Shown here piece by piece: positions 32,016 through 41,092 of a stretch of 64,000 nt of DNA. Both the position numbers and the translations under genes were made by a program. Each line of letters opens with the position of its first letter. Position 1 is the stretch's first letter. Origin of the DNA: an uncultured Oscillospiraceae bacterium (GTDB taxonomy: Bacteria > Bacillota > Clostridia > Oscillospirales > Oscillospiraceae); contig CAMVRT010000006.1 of NCBI GenBank assembly GCA_947169975.1, positions 1-64,000 on the forward strand, in the 5' to 3' direction. The notes beneath the pieces were generated by a model that worked only from the letters and a program-made list of their open reading frames with translations, did no database searches and was not told the DNA's origin.

Positions 32016-33809
32016 ATGGAAACGAAACAGAACAACAAAAATGACGACAAGGCGTTTTTCCACTCGCTGCACACCCTGCGCCAGAAATGGCGGGACGGCA
32101 GCTTCGGCGAGATTATTGCCGACTGGCGCTGGATATTCACCTATACCAGGCGGCACCGGGCGGCGGTGGTGTTCTACACCGTGCTGGGCATCCTCAGCAC
32201 CACCACCGCTCTGGTAGCCAGCGTGGCGGGGAAATATCTGATCGACATCATAACCGGATATCAGACCGACAAGCTGGGGCTGCTGATTGCAATTATGCTG
32301 GGCAGCGCCGGCTTCAGCCTGCTCTTTTCCAACCTGATCAACCGTCTGTCCACCCGCATCGCCATCCGCATCAACAACGACATCCAGGCGGACATTTTCG
32401 ACCAGATCATCGATGTGGACTGGAAGTCCATCAGCGAATACAGCAGCGGCGATCTGCTCAACCGGTTCAACAACGATGTGCAGACCGTCAGCAAGAACGC
32501 CATCAGCTGGCTGCCGTCCATCATCATCGCGGCCTATAACTTCGTCGTCACCTTTGCCCTGATCTGGCACTACAACAGGATCATGTCTCTGCTGGCCTTT
32601 GCCAGCGCGCCGGTGATGCTGCTGATGAGCAAGTACTTTCTCACCAGACAGCGCCGGTACGCCCGGAAGGTCAAGGAGACCGGCAGCGAGATGATGGGCT
32701 TCGAGGTGGAGACATTCTATAACTTCGACACCATCAAGTCCTTCGGCGTCATGGACAGCTACGGGCGCAAGCTGCGCTCCTGGCAGGAGAAGATGCGTTC
32801 GATCACCCTGGATTACAATCTATTCACCATCAAGACCAATGTGTTCATGTCGGTGCTGGGGCTCATCGTACAGTACGCCGCCTTCGGATACTGCCTGTTC
32901 CTGCTGTGGGGCCACCGGATCACCTACGGCACCATGACGCTGTTTCTCGAGCAGCGGGTGCGGCTGTCCGGCGCCTTTAACAGCGTGGTGGGCATCGTGC
33001 CCGGCTTCCTCACCAGCTCCGTTTCCGCCCACCGCATCCGGGAGCTCATCGACCTGCCCCGGGAGCGGCATATCCCGGAGAGCGAGCAGCTTAAGGCTCT
33101 GGCGGCGGACGGCTTCGAGGTGCGTATGGACGGCGTGGACTTTGCCTATGTGGAGGAAAAGCGGGTCATCACCGGATCCGGCTTCCGGGCGGCGCCCGGT
33201 GAGATCGTGGCGCTGATCGGTCCCTCCGGCGGCGGCAAGACCACCATGATCCGTCTGATGCTGGGCCTTGTCCGGCCGGATGCCGGGCGGGCCTATCTCT
33301 GCGGCAGCGACGGCACCCAGGTGGAGATGAACGCCGACAGCCGCTGTCTCTTCTCCTATGTGCCCCAGGGCAACACCATCCTCTCCGGCACCGTGGCGGA
33401 CAACATGCGCCTGGTGAAGGAGGATGCCACCGACGGGGAGATCATCGAGGCTCTGAAGATCGCCTGCGCCTGGGACTTCATTGAAAAGCTGCCCGACGGC
33501 ATCCACAGCAAGGTGGGCGAGCGGGGCAAGGGCTTCTCCGAGGGGCAGGCCCAGCGTCTGGCCATTGCCCGGGCCGTGCTGCGTGACGCGCCGATCCTGC
33601 TGCTGGACGAGGCCACTTCCGCCCTGGATGTGGCAACGGAGCGGCAGGTGCTGCGCAACATCGTGCGGCAGCGGCCCAACAAGACCTGTATCGTTACCAC
33701 CCACCGGCCTACGGTCATCGGTCTGTGCCAGCGGGTCTACCGGGTGACGGACGGCGCCGTGACGGAGCTGGATGAGGAGACGTCCAGCCGTGCGGCCATG
33801 GAATTCTGA
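32016..33809 (+). CDS. ABC exporter, fused membrane and ATPase domains
   Basis: 597-aa half-transporter that would act as a homodimer. About 50-330 holds six membrane helices of the type I exporter fold. The ATPase domain has Walker A GPSGGGKT (K408), signature FSEGQAQRLA (a variant of LSGGQ), Walker B ILLLDEATSAL and the switch His in TTHRPT. There is no C39 peptidase domain, so it does not itself cleave double-glycine leaders. It begins the exopolysaccharide operon, 12 nt before the CpsB-type gene, but also lies next to the two cassettes. Its cargo could be lipid, peptide or saccharide. Confidence 0.88.
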   Translation: METKQNNKNDDKAFFHSLHTLRQKWRDGSFGEIIADWRWIFTYTRRHRAAVVFYTVLGILSTTTALVASVAGKYLIDIITGYQTDKLGLLIAIMLGSAGFSLLFSNLINRLSTRIAIRINNDIQADIFDQIIDVDWKSISEYSSGDLLNRFNNDVQTVSKNAISWLPSIIIAAYNFVVTFALIWHYNRIMSLLAFASAPVMLLMSKYFLTRQRRYARKVKETGSEMMGFEVETFYNFDTIKSFGVMDSYGRKLRSWQEKMRSITLDYNLFTIKTNVFMSVLGLIVQYAAFGYCLFLLWGHRITYGTMTLFLEQRVRLSGAFNSVVGIVPGFLTSSVSAHRIRELIDLPRERHIPESEQLKALAADGFEVRMDGVDFAYVEEKRVITGSGFRAAPGEIVALIGPSGGGKTTMIRLMLGLVRPDAGRAYLCGSDGTQVEMNADSRCLFSYVPQGNTILSGTVADNMRLVKEDATDGEIIEALKIACAWDFIEKLPDGIHSKVGERGKGFSEGQAQRLAIARAVLRDAPILLLDEATSALDVATERQVLRNIVRQRPNKTCIVTTHRPTVIGLCQRVYRVTDGAVTELDEETSSRAAMEF

Positions 33810-33821
33810 CGGGGGTGTGCC

Positions 33822-34574
33822 ATGATGATCGACATTCACACCCATGTGATCCCCGGGGTGGACGACGGCGCGGAGGATCTGGACGAGGCGCTGACGCTGC
33901 TGGCCATGGCCGCCGACAGCGGTGTGGACACGGTGGTGACCACGCCTCACTGCAACATCCCGGACGAATATAAAAACTATGTGTGCCCGGAGCTGGACGC
34001 CCTGTGGCGTGCCCTGGGCAGAGAGGTGCAGCGTGCCGGCATCCCGGTGCGCCTGTGCCGGGGCATGGAGATTTTTGCCACGGAGGATATGCCCGACCTC
34101 CTGGAGCAGGGCAAAGTCTGGACGCTGAACGGCACGGCATACTTTCTGACAGAGTTTGCCTTCGGCGAGGAGCCGGACTTCTGCTTTGACGTGCTGCGCC
34201 GATGCCGGGAGAAGGACTTTCGCCCGGTGATTGCCCATCCGGAGCGGTATCTGTTTGTGCAGGATGAGCCTGCCATCGCCTACGAGTGGTGCACCATGGG
34301 CTACGGCCTGCAGCTGAACAAGGGCAGTCTGCTGGGCAAGTTCGGACGTCCGGCTCAGCTGACCGCGGAGCTGTTGATGGATCACGGTCTCGCCGCCTGC
34401 GTGGCCAGCGACGCCCACAGCGCGGCACAGCGCACCACCCATATGGGGGAGATCCGCCGCTATCTGGCAGAGCGCTGGGGCGAGGATTACGCCCGATTAC
34501 TTCTGGAGGAGAACCCGTCCCGCATCCTGAAGGGGAGAGAACTGCTGGGCTATGAGCCCATACCCGTTCTCTGA
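33822..34574 (+). CDS. CpsB/CapC-type tyrosine-protein phosphatase (PHP fold)
   Basis: 250-aa manganese-dependent phosphatase of the PHP family. Metal-binding motifs are DIHTHVIPGVDDG at the N terminus, TPHCN, the Glu of EFAFGEEP, IAHPERY and ASDAHSA. Such enzymes dephosphorylate the tyrosine-rich tail of the cognate BY-kinase and so control polymer length and export. The two BY-kinase genes lie just downstream, fitting that role. The start could be either of the adjacent Met codons (33822 or 33825), with GGGGGTG upstream. Confidence 0.9.
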   Translation: MMIDIHTHVIPGVDDGAEDLDEALTLLAMAADSGVDTVVTTPHCNIPDEYKNYVCPELDALWRALGREVQRAGIPVRLCRGMEIFATEDMPDLLEQGKVWTLNGTAYFLTEFAFGEEPDFCFDVLRRCREKDFRPVIAHPERYLFVQDEPAIAYEWCTMGYGLQLNKGSLLGKFGRPAQLTAELLMDHGLAACVASDAHSAAQRTTHMGEIRRYLAERWGEDYARLLLEENPSRILKGRELLGYEPIPVL

Positions 34575-34604
34575 TGGCCCTGCGGGGAATGGAGGAATGA
34601 CGAT

Positions 34605-35465
34605 ATGAACATGAGACACGTGAGGATCGCCCTGCTGATCTTTTTCTGCGTCGTGGCGGTGGTTTATGCTTTTTTCCGCATCCGCGAGCATATAAACGCC
34701 GACAATGTGCCGCCGGTGATCCGCGCCGAGAGCGATACGCTGGAGGTCAGCGTCTCCGCTACCGATGAGGATCTGCTCTCCGGCATGACCGCCCGGGACA
34801 ATCTGGACGGCGACGTGACGGACACGCTGGTGGTGGTGTCAAGAGGCAAGTTCATCTCCAAGGGCACTCTTCGCGTAAGCTATGCCGCCTTTGACAAAAA
34901 CCGCAATGTGGGCACCTATTCCCGCGAGGTCACCTACACTGACTATGTCTCGCCCCGTTTTCAGATGGATGCGCCGCTGCGCTATGCTGAGGGCGGCTCT
35001 GTGCCCGACTATCTGCAGCACATCACCGCCCAGGACTGTCTGGACGGCAACATCACCCAGCAGGTCAAGGTTACCCTGGGCGGCAAGATCGTGGTCAGCG
35101 ACTCCGTTACCCGGCAGAAGATGAACGTGCAGGTGACCAACAGCTGCGGCGACAGTGCCGTGCTGGAGCTGACCGTGAGCATGGAGGACTATTCCACGCT
35201 GAACCGCCCCGCTCCTGCGCTGAAGGACTATATCCTTTATACCAAAGTAGGCAGCGGACTGGACCTGCGGAGCAATATCACCGGCGTCTGGGCCGGCGGC
35301 ACCGTCAGGAGCTTCGCCGAGGCCGGCCTTGACCCGTTCGATGTGTCCATCTCCGACGGCGGCCTGAATTACCGGGTGCCCGGCGTCTACACGGTGACCT
35401 ACCGGCTCAGCCGTGACGGCGTGCCCATGGGCACGGCCGAGCTGATCGTGGTGGTGGAGGAATAA
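34605..35465 (+). CDS. membrane-anchored protein with Ig-like (DUF5011-type) domains
   Basis: 286-aa protein with one membrane segment (about 7-24) and an extracytoplasmic part. The region 35-195 contains two repeats of a DxLDGDVT / DCLDGNIT pattern followed by SYAAFDKNRNVG, typical of DUF5011/HYR-like beta-sandwich domains. A third Ig-like stretch ends PGVYTVTYRLSRDGVP. It sits between the phosphatase and kinase genes, 2 nt before the first kinase, so it probably takes part in polysaccharide assembly or its interaction with the cell surface. No enzymatic motif is visible. Confidence 0.75.
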   Translation: MNMRHVRIALLIFFCVVAVVYAFFRIREHINADNVPPVIRAESDTLEVSVSATDEDLLSGMTARDNLDGDVTDTLVVVSRGKFISKGTLRVSYAAFDKNRNVGTYSREVTYTDYVSPRFQMDAPLRYAEGGSVPDYLQHITAQDCLDGNITQQVKVTLGGKIVVSDSVTRQKMNVQVTNSCGDSAVLELTVSMEDYSTLNRPAPALKDYILYTKVGSGLDLRSNITGVWAGGTVRSFAEAGLDPFDVSISDGGLNYRVPGVYTVTYRLSRDGVPMGTAELIVVVEE

Positions 35466-35467
35466 GC

Positions 35468-36994
35468 ATGGAAAAGAACGAGACCTTCCAGTTGGAACAG
35501 CTGGATCTGTACAGTATCATCCGGGATGTCCTGCGGAACCTGTGGGCCATCGTCCTGGGCGCGGTGGCCGTGGCCATGATCGTCAACCTCTTTGCCCGGG
35601 CCGATTTCCGGGACACCTACTCTACCAGCGCCACCTTTGTGGTCACCTCCCGCACCTCCGGCAACTACGTCTACAACAATCTCCAGGCGGCTACCACCAT
35701 GGCCGAGAGCTATTCCAATATTCTGGAGAGCAATCTGCTGAAAAAGCTGGTTTGCCAGGATCTGGGTGTGGACAGCTTTGACGCCGCCATGTCCGCCGGC
35801 GCCATCAAGGATACGAACCTCATCACCCTGCGTGTCACGGCGGATACGCCCCAGAACGCCTACCGCATCATCCGCTCCGTGATGAAGAATGTGGCAGGAC
35901 TTGCCGGCCACGTTTCCAGCGACATGGTGATGGAGGTGCTGCAGGAGCCCAATGTTCCCACCTCGCCGGACGCCCAGTTTTCCGCCAGAAGCCGGACGAA
36001 GCGGGCCTTTGTGTTTTCCGGTGTGGCGCTGGCGGCGCTGTTTGCCTTCCTCTCCATGAGAAAGGAAACTGTCCGCAGCGAGAAGGAGCTGGAGAACCGA
36101 CTGGATGCCCGTTCTCTCGGCGTCCTGTACCACGACAGCGCGCTTCTCCGTCGGCCCGGCGCACTGCTGCGGCGAAAGAAATACAAGCGACTCATCACAG
36201 AGCTCACCGCCCGGTTTGAGTTTGTGGAGCGGCATAAGAAAATCGCCGCCATGGTCTCCGCCCAGGCGAGGAAGCAGGGGGCAAAGATCATCCTGGTGAC
36301 CAGCGTCCACGAGCACGAGGGTAAATCCACAGTGGCGTCCAACCTGGCCCTGTCCCTGGCCCAGCAGTCCCATCAGGTGCTGCTGATCGACGGCGATCTG
36401 CGCCGGCCCACCCTCCACACCCTCTTCCTGGAGGAAGGAGAAAAGGTGGATATGAGCATGGCCCGGCTGCTGATGGGCAAGACCACCTTGATGAAGGCCA
36501 TGCGCTATGACGAGCGGCGCGGCATCTACCTGCTGCTCACCGACAAAAACTACGCCAACTCCACGGATATCGTGTCGTCGGACAACATGACCCGTCTGCT
36601 GGAGGTGGCCCGCAAGGCCTTCGACTATGTGATCATCGACTCGCCGCCCATGTCCCTGATGGCGGATGCCGAGGTGCTGGCCGACCGGTCGGATATGAGC
36701 ATCCTGGTGGTCAAGTACGACATGGTACCGTCCCCCGATCTCAACGACGCCATCGATGCCCTGCGGGACTGCAAGGCGCAGTTTGCCGGCTGCATCCTCA
36801 ACGATGTGCGGACGCTGCCCGGCGAGCGGCGCACGGTGGTGGGCTACGGCGGCTACGGCCGCTACGGCCATTACGGCAAATACGGGAAATACGGGGCATA
36901 CGGCCGCTACGGCGGTTACGGAGGCTACGGCGGCTACGGACACTATGCCAGAGACGCCAAACCGGAAGCACCTGTGAGTGAGGAAGAGAAATGA
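35468..36994 (+). CDS. BY-type tyrosine kinase fused to Wzz domain, first of two
   Basis: 508-aa fusion of a chain-length-determinant (Wzz) domain, with membrane helices near 26-46 and 180-197, to a cytoplasmic bacterial tyrosine kinase. The kinase has Walker A HEHEGKST (K286), Walker A' VLLIDGDLRRP and Walker B YVIIDSPP. Residues about 458-493 are a Tyr/Gly tail (GYGGYGRYGHYGKYG...) with roughly one Tyr every three residues, the autophosphorylation cluster. In most Firmicutes the two parts are separate proteins. It overlaps the next kinase gene by 4 nt. Confidence 0.88.
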   Translation: MEKNETFQLEQLDLYSIIRDVLRNLWAIVLGAVAVAMIVNLFARADFRDTYSTSATFVVTSRTSGNYVYNNLQAATTMAESYSNILESNLLKKLVCQDLGVDSFDAAMSAGAIKDTNLITLRVTADTPQNAYRIIRSVMKNVAGLAGHVSSDMVMEVLQEPNVPTSPDAQFSARSRTKRAFVFSGVALAALFAFLSMRKETVRSEKELENRLDARSLGVLYHDSALLRRPGALLRRKKYKRLITELTARFEFVERHKKIAAMVSAQARKQGAKIILVTSVHEHEGKSTVASNLALSLAQQSHQVLLIDGDLRRPTLHTLFLEEGEKVDMSMARLLMGKTTLMKAMRYDERRGIYLLLTDKNYANSTDIVSSDNMTRLLEVARKAFDYVIIDSPPMSLMADAEVLADRSDMSILVVKYDMVPSPDLNDAIDALRDCKAQFAGCILNDVRTLPGERRTVVGYGGYGRYGHYGKYGKYGAYGRYGGYGGYGGYGHYARDAKPEAPVSEEEK

Positions 36995-38517
36995 ACGAGA
37001 CGGATTCCAAAAACAAACAGGAAACGCAGCAGATCGACCTCGCCGGTCTTCTGTGGGATTTCCTCCACAGCCTGCGCAGGCTGTGGCCTGTGGTGCTTGT
37101 GCTGACGGCGGCTGCGGGTTTCTTTTTCTATAACCGGGGCAGGCTCCAGTATAACCCCATGTATTCCGTAGAGGCCACTGTGTCGGTGGAGCTGGTCAAC
37201 GGCGGTTCCTATGCCAACCGGAACACCGCCGAGCAGATCGGCCTGACCTTTCCGCAGATCAACCGCAGCGGCGCGCTGCCCGATGTGGTGGCGGCGGATC
37301 TGGGCACCGAGGGCGTGCCCGGCAGCATCAATGTCACCAACATCAAGGGCACCAATCTGGTCACCATCTCCGTCACGGCGTGGGGACCGGAAACGGCAGC
37401 GTCAATCCTGCACTCTGTGCTGCGCAATTACCCCGAGGTGGCCCAGTACGTGGTGGGACAGACGGAGCTGACCGTCATCGATGAGAGCGAGCCGGCGCTG
37501 GTTGCCGACAGAAGCACGGTGGTGCGGGGCTCGGCCAGAAAGGGCGCTCTCATCGGTCTTGCGGCGGGGCTTGCCCTGGTGGTGCTCCGGGCGGCGGTGT
37601 TCCGCACCGTCCGCAGCGAAGAAGAGCTGCGCTCCCTGTTGAACGTGCAGTGCCTGGGCACCCTGCCGGTGTGCCATAAGAAAAAGCGCAGCAGCACCGA
37701 GCGCGATGAGATCAACATTCTCACCGACGTCAACCGGGGCAGCTACGTGGAATCCATGCGGCTGATCCGCACCCGTCTGGAGCGCCAGATGGAGGGTAAA
37801 AAGGTGCTGATGGTCACCAGCTCCGTGGCCGGCGAGGGCAAGTCCACGGTGGCGGCCAATCTGGCCATCTCCATGGCACTGAAGGGCAAACGGGTTATTC
37901 TGGTGGACTGCGACCTCCGCAACCCCTCGGTGGGCCGGATCTTCCGTGTGGAGGAGAAGTGCCCCGGGCTGGTGGCGGTGCTGAACGGCAAGGCCACGCT
38001 GGAGGAGGCTCTGGTGGAGGTCAAGAGCAAGGATGCGCCCACAGGGCTGCGTCTGCTGCCCGGCGCGGACAAGGAATCCCGTCTGGTGGAGATCCTGGGC
38101 AGCCAGGCCATGCGCCAGCTGGTGGACCGGCTGCGTGACGAAGCAGACGCGGTGATTCTGGATACGCCGCCGTCTGCCCTGCTGGTGGACGCCATGATGC
38201 TGGTGCGCCATGTGGACGGCATCGCCTATGTGGTCATGCGGGACTATGCCCGCCGCCGCGTCATCTTCGACGGCGTGGAGGAGCTGTCCGCCGGCGGCGC
38301 ACCGATTTTGGGCTGTATCCTCAACGGCGGACGCACCCGCTCCGGCAAGTATGGCTACTACGGCTATGGCAAATACGGTTACGGCAAATACGGTTACGGC
38401 AAATACGGTTACGGCGGATACGGCTACGGTTACGGGAAGGGAACAAAGCATTCCTCCCGATCCGACTCCCATAAGAGCAAGAGCGCCAAAGAGAAAAGCA
38501 AGACCGAGGAGAAGTGA
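36991..38517 (+). CDS. BY-type tyrosine kinase fused to Wzz domain, second of two
   Basis: 508-aa paralogue of the preceding protein with the same layout. Helices lie near 32-48 and about 180-197. Walker A is GEGKST (K284), Walker A' is VILVDCDLRNP and Walker B is AVILDTPP. A Tyr/Gly/Lys tail spans about 452-482 (YGYGKYGYGKYGYG). The periplasmic loop differs strongly from the first copy, so the two may measure chains of different polymers or form a hetero-oligomer. It starts inside the stop of the first kinase (ATGA overlap), indicating coupled translation. Confidence 0.88.
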   Translation: MNETDSKNKQETQQIDLAGLLWDFLHSLRRLWPVVLVLTAAAGFFFYNRGRLQYNPMYSVEATVSVELVNGGSYANRNTAEQIGLTFPQINRSGALPDVVAADLGTEGVPGSINVTNIKGTNLVTISVTAWGPETAASILHSVLRNYPEVAQYVVGQTELTVIDESEPALVADRSTVVRGSARKGALIGLAAGLALVVLRAAVFRTVRSEEELRSLLNVQCLGTLPVCHKKKRSSTERDEINILTDVNRGSYVESMRLIRTRLERQMEGKKVLMVTSSVAGEGKSTVAANLAISMALKGKRVILVDCDLRNPSVGRIFRVEEKCPGLVAVLNGKATLEEALVEVKSKDAPTGLRLLPGADKESRLVEILGSQAMRQLVDRLRDEADAVILDTPPSALLVDAMMLVRHVDGIAYVVMRDYARRRVIFDGVEELSAGGAPILGCILNGGRTRSGKYGYYGYGKYGYGKYGYGKYGYGGYGYGYGKGTKHSSRSDSHKSKSAKEKSKTEEK

Positions 38518-38519
38518 GG

Positions 38520-39188
38520 ATGACAGCAGAAAAGCAACATAAGTCCGGCTCCCGGCGGTTTTACAATCGGGTGGTCAAGCGGCTTTTTGACATGGTGATC
38601 TCGGCCCTTGCGTTGATCGTCCTGTCGCCGGTGATGCTGGTATCGGCGATCCTCATCCGGCTGACGTCGCCCGGTCCCGCCATTTTCAGGCAGACGCGGA
38701 TCGGCCGCGGAGCAAAGGAGTACACGATCTACAAGTTCCGCACCATGCGCGTGAACAGTGAGCATACCGGTTCCGGCGTCTACAGCGACGACAGCGATCC
38801 CCGTATGACGGGGATCGGCAAGATCCTGCGGAAAACGTCCATCGACGAGCTGCCCCAGCTGGTCAATATTCTGAAGGGCGACATGTCCCTCATCGGACCG
38901 AGACCGCCCCTTACATACCACCCCTGGCCCATCGAGGAGTACACCGAGGAGCAGCTTCGCATGTTCGAGGTGCGCCCCGGCATCACCGGCTGGGCACAGG
39001 TCCACGGGCGCAAGGACGTGGAGTGGCATCAGCGCATCCGGATGAATGTCTGGTACGTGGAGAACGTATCCTTTTTGCTGGACCTGAAGATCTTTCTTGT
39101 GACCATCGGCAAGGTTTTTACCAATGCCGACAACGAGAATAAAGGAGCAACCGTGGCGGAAGAGCGGGACGAAGAGGTGGAGGCTTGA
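38520..39188 (+). CDS. initiating sugar-phosphate transferase (bacterial sugar transferase family)
   Basis: 222-aa membrane enzyme of the WbaP/CpsE/PglC-like family. It moves a hexose-1-phosphate from a UDP-sugar to undecaprenyl phosphate, the first step of repeat-unit assembly. One re-entrant hydrophobic segment (about 20-45) precedes the catalytic domain with KFRTM, DELPQLVNILKGDMSLIGPRPP and VRPGITGWAQVHGR. ATG 38520 is preferred to GTG 38514 because GAGGAG ends 8 nt before it. It follows the second kinase by 2 nt. The sugar used cannot be told. Confidence 0.88.
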   Translation: MTAEKQHKSGSRRFYNRVVKRLFDMVISALALIVLSPVMLVSAILIRLTSPGPAIFRQTRIGRGAKEYTIYKFRTMRVNSEHTGSGVYSDDSDPRMTGIGKILRKTSIDELPQLVNILKGDMSLIGPRPPLTYHPWPIEEYTEEQLRMFEVRPGITGWAQVHGRKDVEWHQRIRMNVWYVENVSFLLDLKIFLVTIGKVFTNADNENKGATVAEERDEEVEA

Positions 39189-39190
39189 CC

Positions 39191-40036
39191 ATGCTGAAGC
39201 TCATGTATATCACCAACCGGCCGGACGTGGCGCGGATCGCGGAGTCCGCCGGCGTGGATCGCATCTTCGTGGATATGGAGTTCATCGGCAAGGATGAGCG
39301 GCAGAAGGGACTGGACACCGTCAAGTCCCACCACACGGTACAGGACGTGGCTGCGATCCGGGCGTCGGTCACGAAGGCGGAGGTGCTGGTGCGGGTCAAT
39401 CCCATCCACGATGCGCTGCCGGACTATATGTCCTCCGGGGACGAGATTGACGCGGTGATCGAGGCGGGTGCAGATATTCTCATGCTGCCCTACTTCAAAA
39501 CGGTGGAGGAGGTACGGACCTTTGTCCACCTGGTGAACGGCAGGGCGAGGACGATGCTGCTGCTGGAGACGCCGGAGGCAGCGAAGCGCGTTGACGAGAT
39601 CCTCACTGTCCCCGGTATCGACGAGATCCATATCGGCTTGAACGATCTGAGCCTGGGCTACGGGCTTCCCTTTATGTTCCAGCTTCTGGAGGACGGAACG
39701 GTGGAGGGGCTGTGCCGCAAGTTCTGTAAAGCGGATATTCTTTACGGCTTTGGCGGCATCGCCGCCCCGGGCGGAGGGGAACTGCCGGCGGAATACATCA
39801 TCCGGGAGCACTACCGGCTGGGCTCCGGCTGTGTGATCCTGTCCCGGAGCTTCTGCGATACGGCAAAGGTGACCGACTTAGATGCGATCCGCGACACTTT
39901 TAATCGCGGCGTGGCGGAAATCCGTGCCGTGGAGCGGGAGTGCGAGGGACAGAGCGAGGATTTCTTTGCCGATAACCGGCGGGAACTCTGCCGCCGCGTA
40001 CAATTGATCAGCGAGCGCATCGCCGCCGGAAAGTAA
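39191..40036 (+). CDS. HpcH/HpaI-type aldolase/citrate lyase family protein
   Basis: 281-aa TIM-barrel protein resembling class II pyruvate aldolases of the HpcH/HpaI family. Visible elements are LVRVNPIHD, the metal-binding Glu in LLLETPEAAK and the Asp in IHIGLNDLS. Members cleave or form 2-keto-3-hydroxy acids with pyruvate. ATG 39191 has GGAGG 8 nt upstream; a TTG at 39185 is less likely. Its place 2 nt after the initiating transferase is unusual. With the next gene it may build or consume a keto- or hydroxy-acid substituent of the polymer. Confidence 0.8.
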   Translation: MLKLMYITNRPDVARIAESAGVDRIFVDMEFIGKDERQKGLDTVKSHHTVQDVAAIRASVTKAEVLVRVNPIHDALPDYMSSGDEIDAVIEAGADILMLPYFKTVEEVRTFVHLVNGRARTMLLLETPEAAKRVDEILTVPGIDEIHIGLNDLSLGYGLPFMFQLLEDGTVEGLCRKFCKADILYGFGGIAAPGGGELPAEYIIREHYRLGSGCVILSRSFCDTAKVTDLDAIRDTFNRGVAEIRAVERECEGQSEDFFADNRRELCRRVQLISERIAAGK

Positions 40037-40050
40037 ACTTCGTTTCTAAG

Positions 40051-40090
40051 TCTGTCACTGCGAGGCGGGCAAAGCCCGCCGTGGCAATCC
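40051..40090. repeat. short palindromic dispersed-type repeat
   Basis: The 40-bp element starts TCTGTCACTGCGAGG and ends GTGGCAATCC around a perfect hairpin GGCGGGC-AAA-GCCCGCC (40064-40080). It resembles the widespread extragenic palindromic elements of the TGTCATTGCGAG...GTGGCAATC type. Only one copy was noticed in the window. Confidence 0.6.
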
Positions 40091-40124
40091 GTTTCCTTTC
40101 GTGTCTTTCCAAAGGAGCCACACC

Positions 40125-41021
40125 ATGAACCTGTTGATCACCGGCGCCTGGCCGGACGCAAAAGTTCATATCCCGGAACTGCAGACCATGGGCCATTCGG
40201 TGGCCTTTTTGCAGCAGGAGAGGGATGAACTGCCCTGTGATCCCCACTGGGTGGAGGGCGTGGTCTGCAACGGACTGTTTCTGTATCATCCGATTGAGAG
40301 TTTCCCCAATCTGCACTTTATCCAGCTGACCAGCGCGGGTTATGACCGGGTGGACATGAACTACGTGTGCGCTCACAACATTGAGATCCACAACGCCAAA
40401 GGCGTTTACAGTATCCCCATGGCGGAATTTGCCGTCTCCGGCGTGCTGCAGCTCTATAAGCAGGCGCGGTATTTCTATGAGAATCAAAAGGCCCACCGGT
40501 GGGAAAAGCACCGCGGTCTGCTGGAACTTTTTGGCAGGACTGTGACCATCGTCGGCTGCGGCAGCGTGGGAACCGAGTGCGCCAAACGGTTCCGCGCCTT
40601 TGGCTGTCAAGTGATCGGGCTTAACAGAAGTGTCAGAAAAAACGAGACCTTTGACGTGATCCTCCCGTTGGACAAGCTGGATGAAGTCCTGCCCAACACC
40701 GACATTCTCATTTTGGCTATTGCGCTGACGCCGGAAACGACGCACCTTCTCGATCGCCGCCGTCTGGGTCTGCTGCCCCACACCGCCGTGGTGGTCAATA
40801 TCTCCCGTGGCGCTATCCTGGACGAAAAGGGCCTGTGTGAAATGCTGACAGGCGGAAGACTTGCCGGCGCTGTCCTGGACGTCTTCGAAAACGAACCCCT
40901 CCCGGCATCCGATCCGCTTTGGGATACGCAGAACGTGATCGTTACCCCCCACAACTCCTTTGTGGGCGATAACAACGGTTGGCGGCTGTGGAGTATTATC
41001 AGAAGAGACCTGGCAGAATAG
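40125..41021 (+). CDS. D-isomer-specific 2-hydroxyacid dehydrogenase
   Basis: 298-aa NAD(P)-dependent dehydrogenase. The Rossmann motif is VGCGSVGTECAKRF. The catalytic triad is visible as Arg in NISRGAILDE, Glu in VFENEPLP and His in VTPHNSF. It interconverts a 2-keto acid and a D-2-hydroxy acid. ATG 40125 is chosen because AAAGGAG lies 7-8 nt upstream. It is the last gene of the first plus-strand operon and may reduce the product of the aldolase before it. A role in making a lactyl- or glyceryl-like substituent is inference. Confidence 0.85.
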   Translation: MNLLITGAWPDAKVHIPELQTMGHSVAFLQQERDELPCDPHWVEGVVCNGLFLYHPIESFPNLHFIQLTSAGYDRVDMNYVCAHNIEIHNAKGVYSIPMAEFAVSGVLQLYKQARYFYENQKAHRWEKHRGLLELFGRTVTIVGCGSVGTECAKRFRAFGCQVIGLNRSVRKNETFDVILPLDKLDEVLPNTDILILAIALTPETTHLLDRRRLGLLPHTAVVVNISRGAILDEKGLCEMLTGGRLAGAVLDVFENEPLPASDPLWDTQNVIVTPHNSFVGDNNGWRLWSIIRRDLAE

Positions 41022-41030
41022 TTCCATCTC

Positions 41031-41082
41031 CACGATATAAAAGCAAGAAGCGCCAAATGGCGCTTCTTGCTTTTATATCGTG
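41031..41082. terminator. long bidirectional terminator
   Basis: A perfect 24-bp stem (41031-41054 with 41059-41082) with loop AAAT. It lies between convergent genes ending at 41021 and 41093. Confidence 0.9.
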
Positions 41083-41092
41083 ATTCTGTTGC

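Noticed and set aside
31524-32140. Minus-strand open frames upstream of the ABC exporter
   Set aside because: They lack ribosome sites and recognisable content, and cross the exporter promoter.
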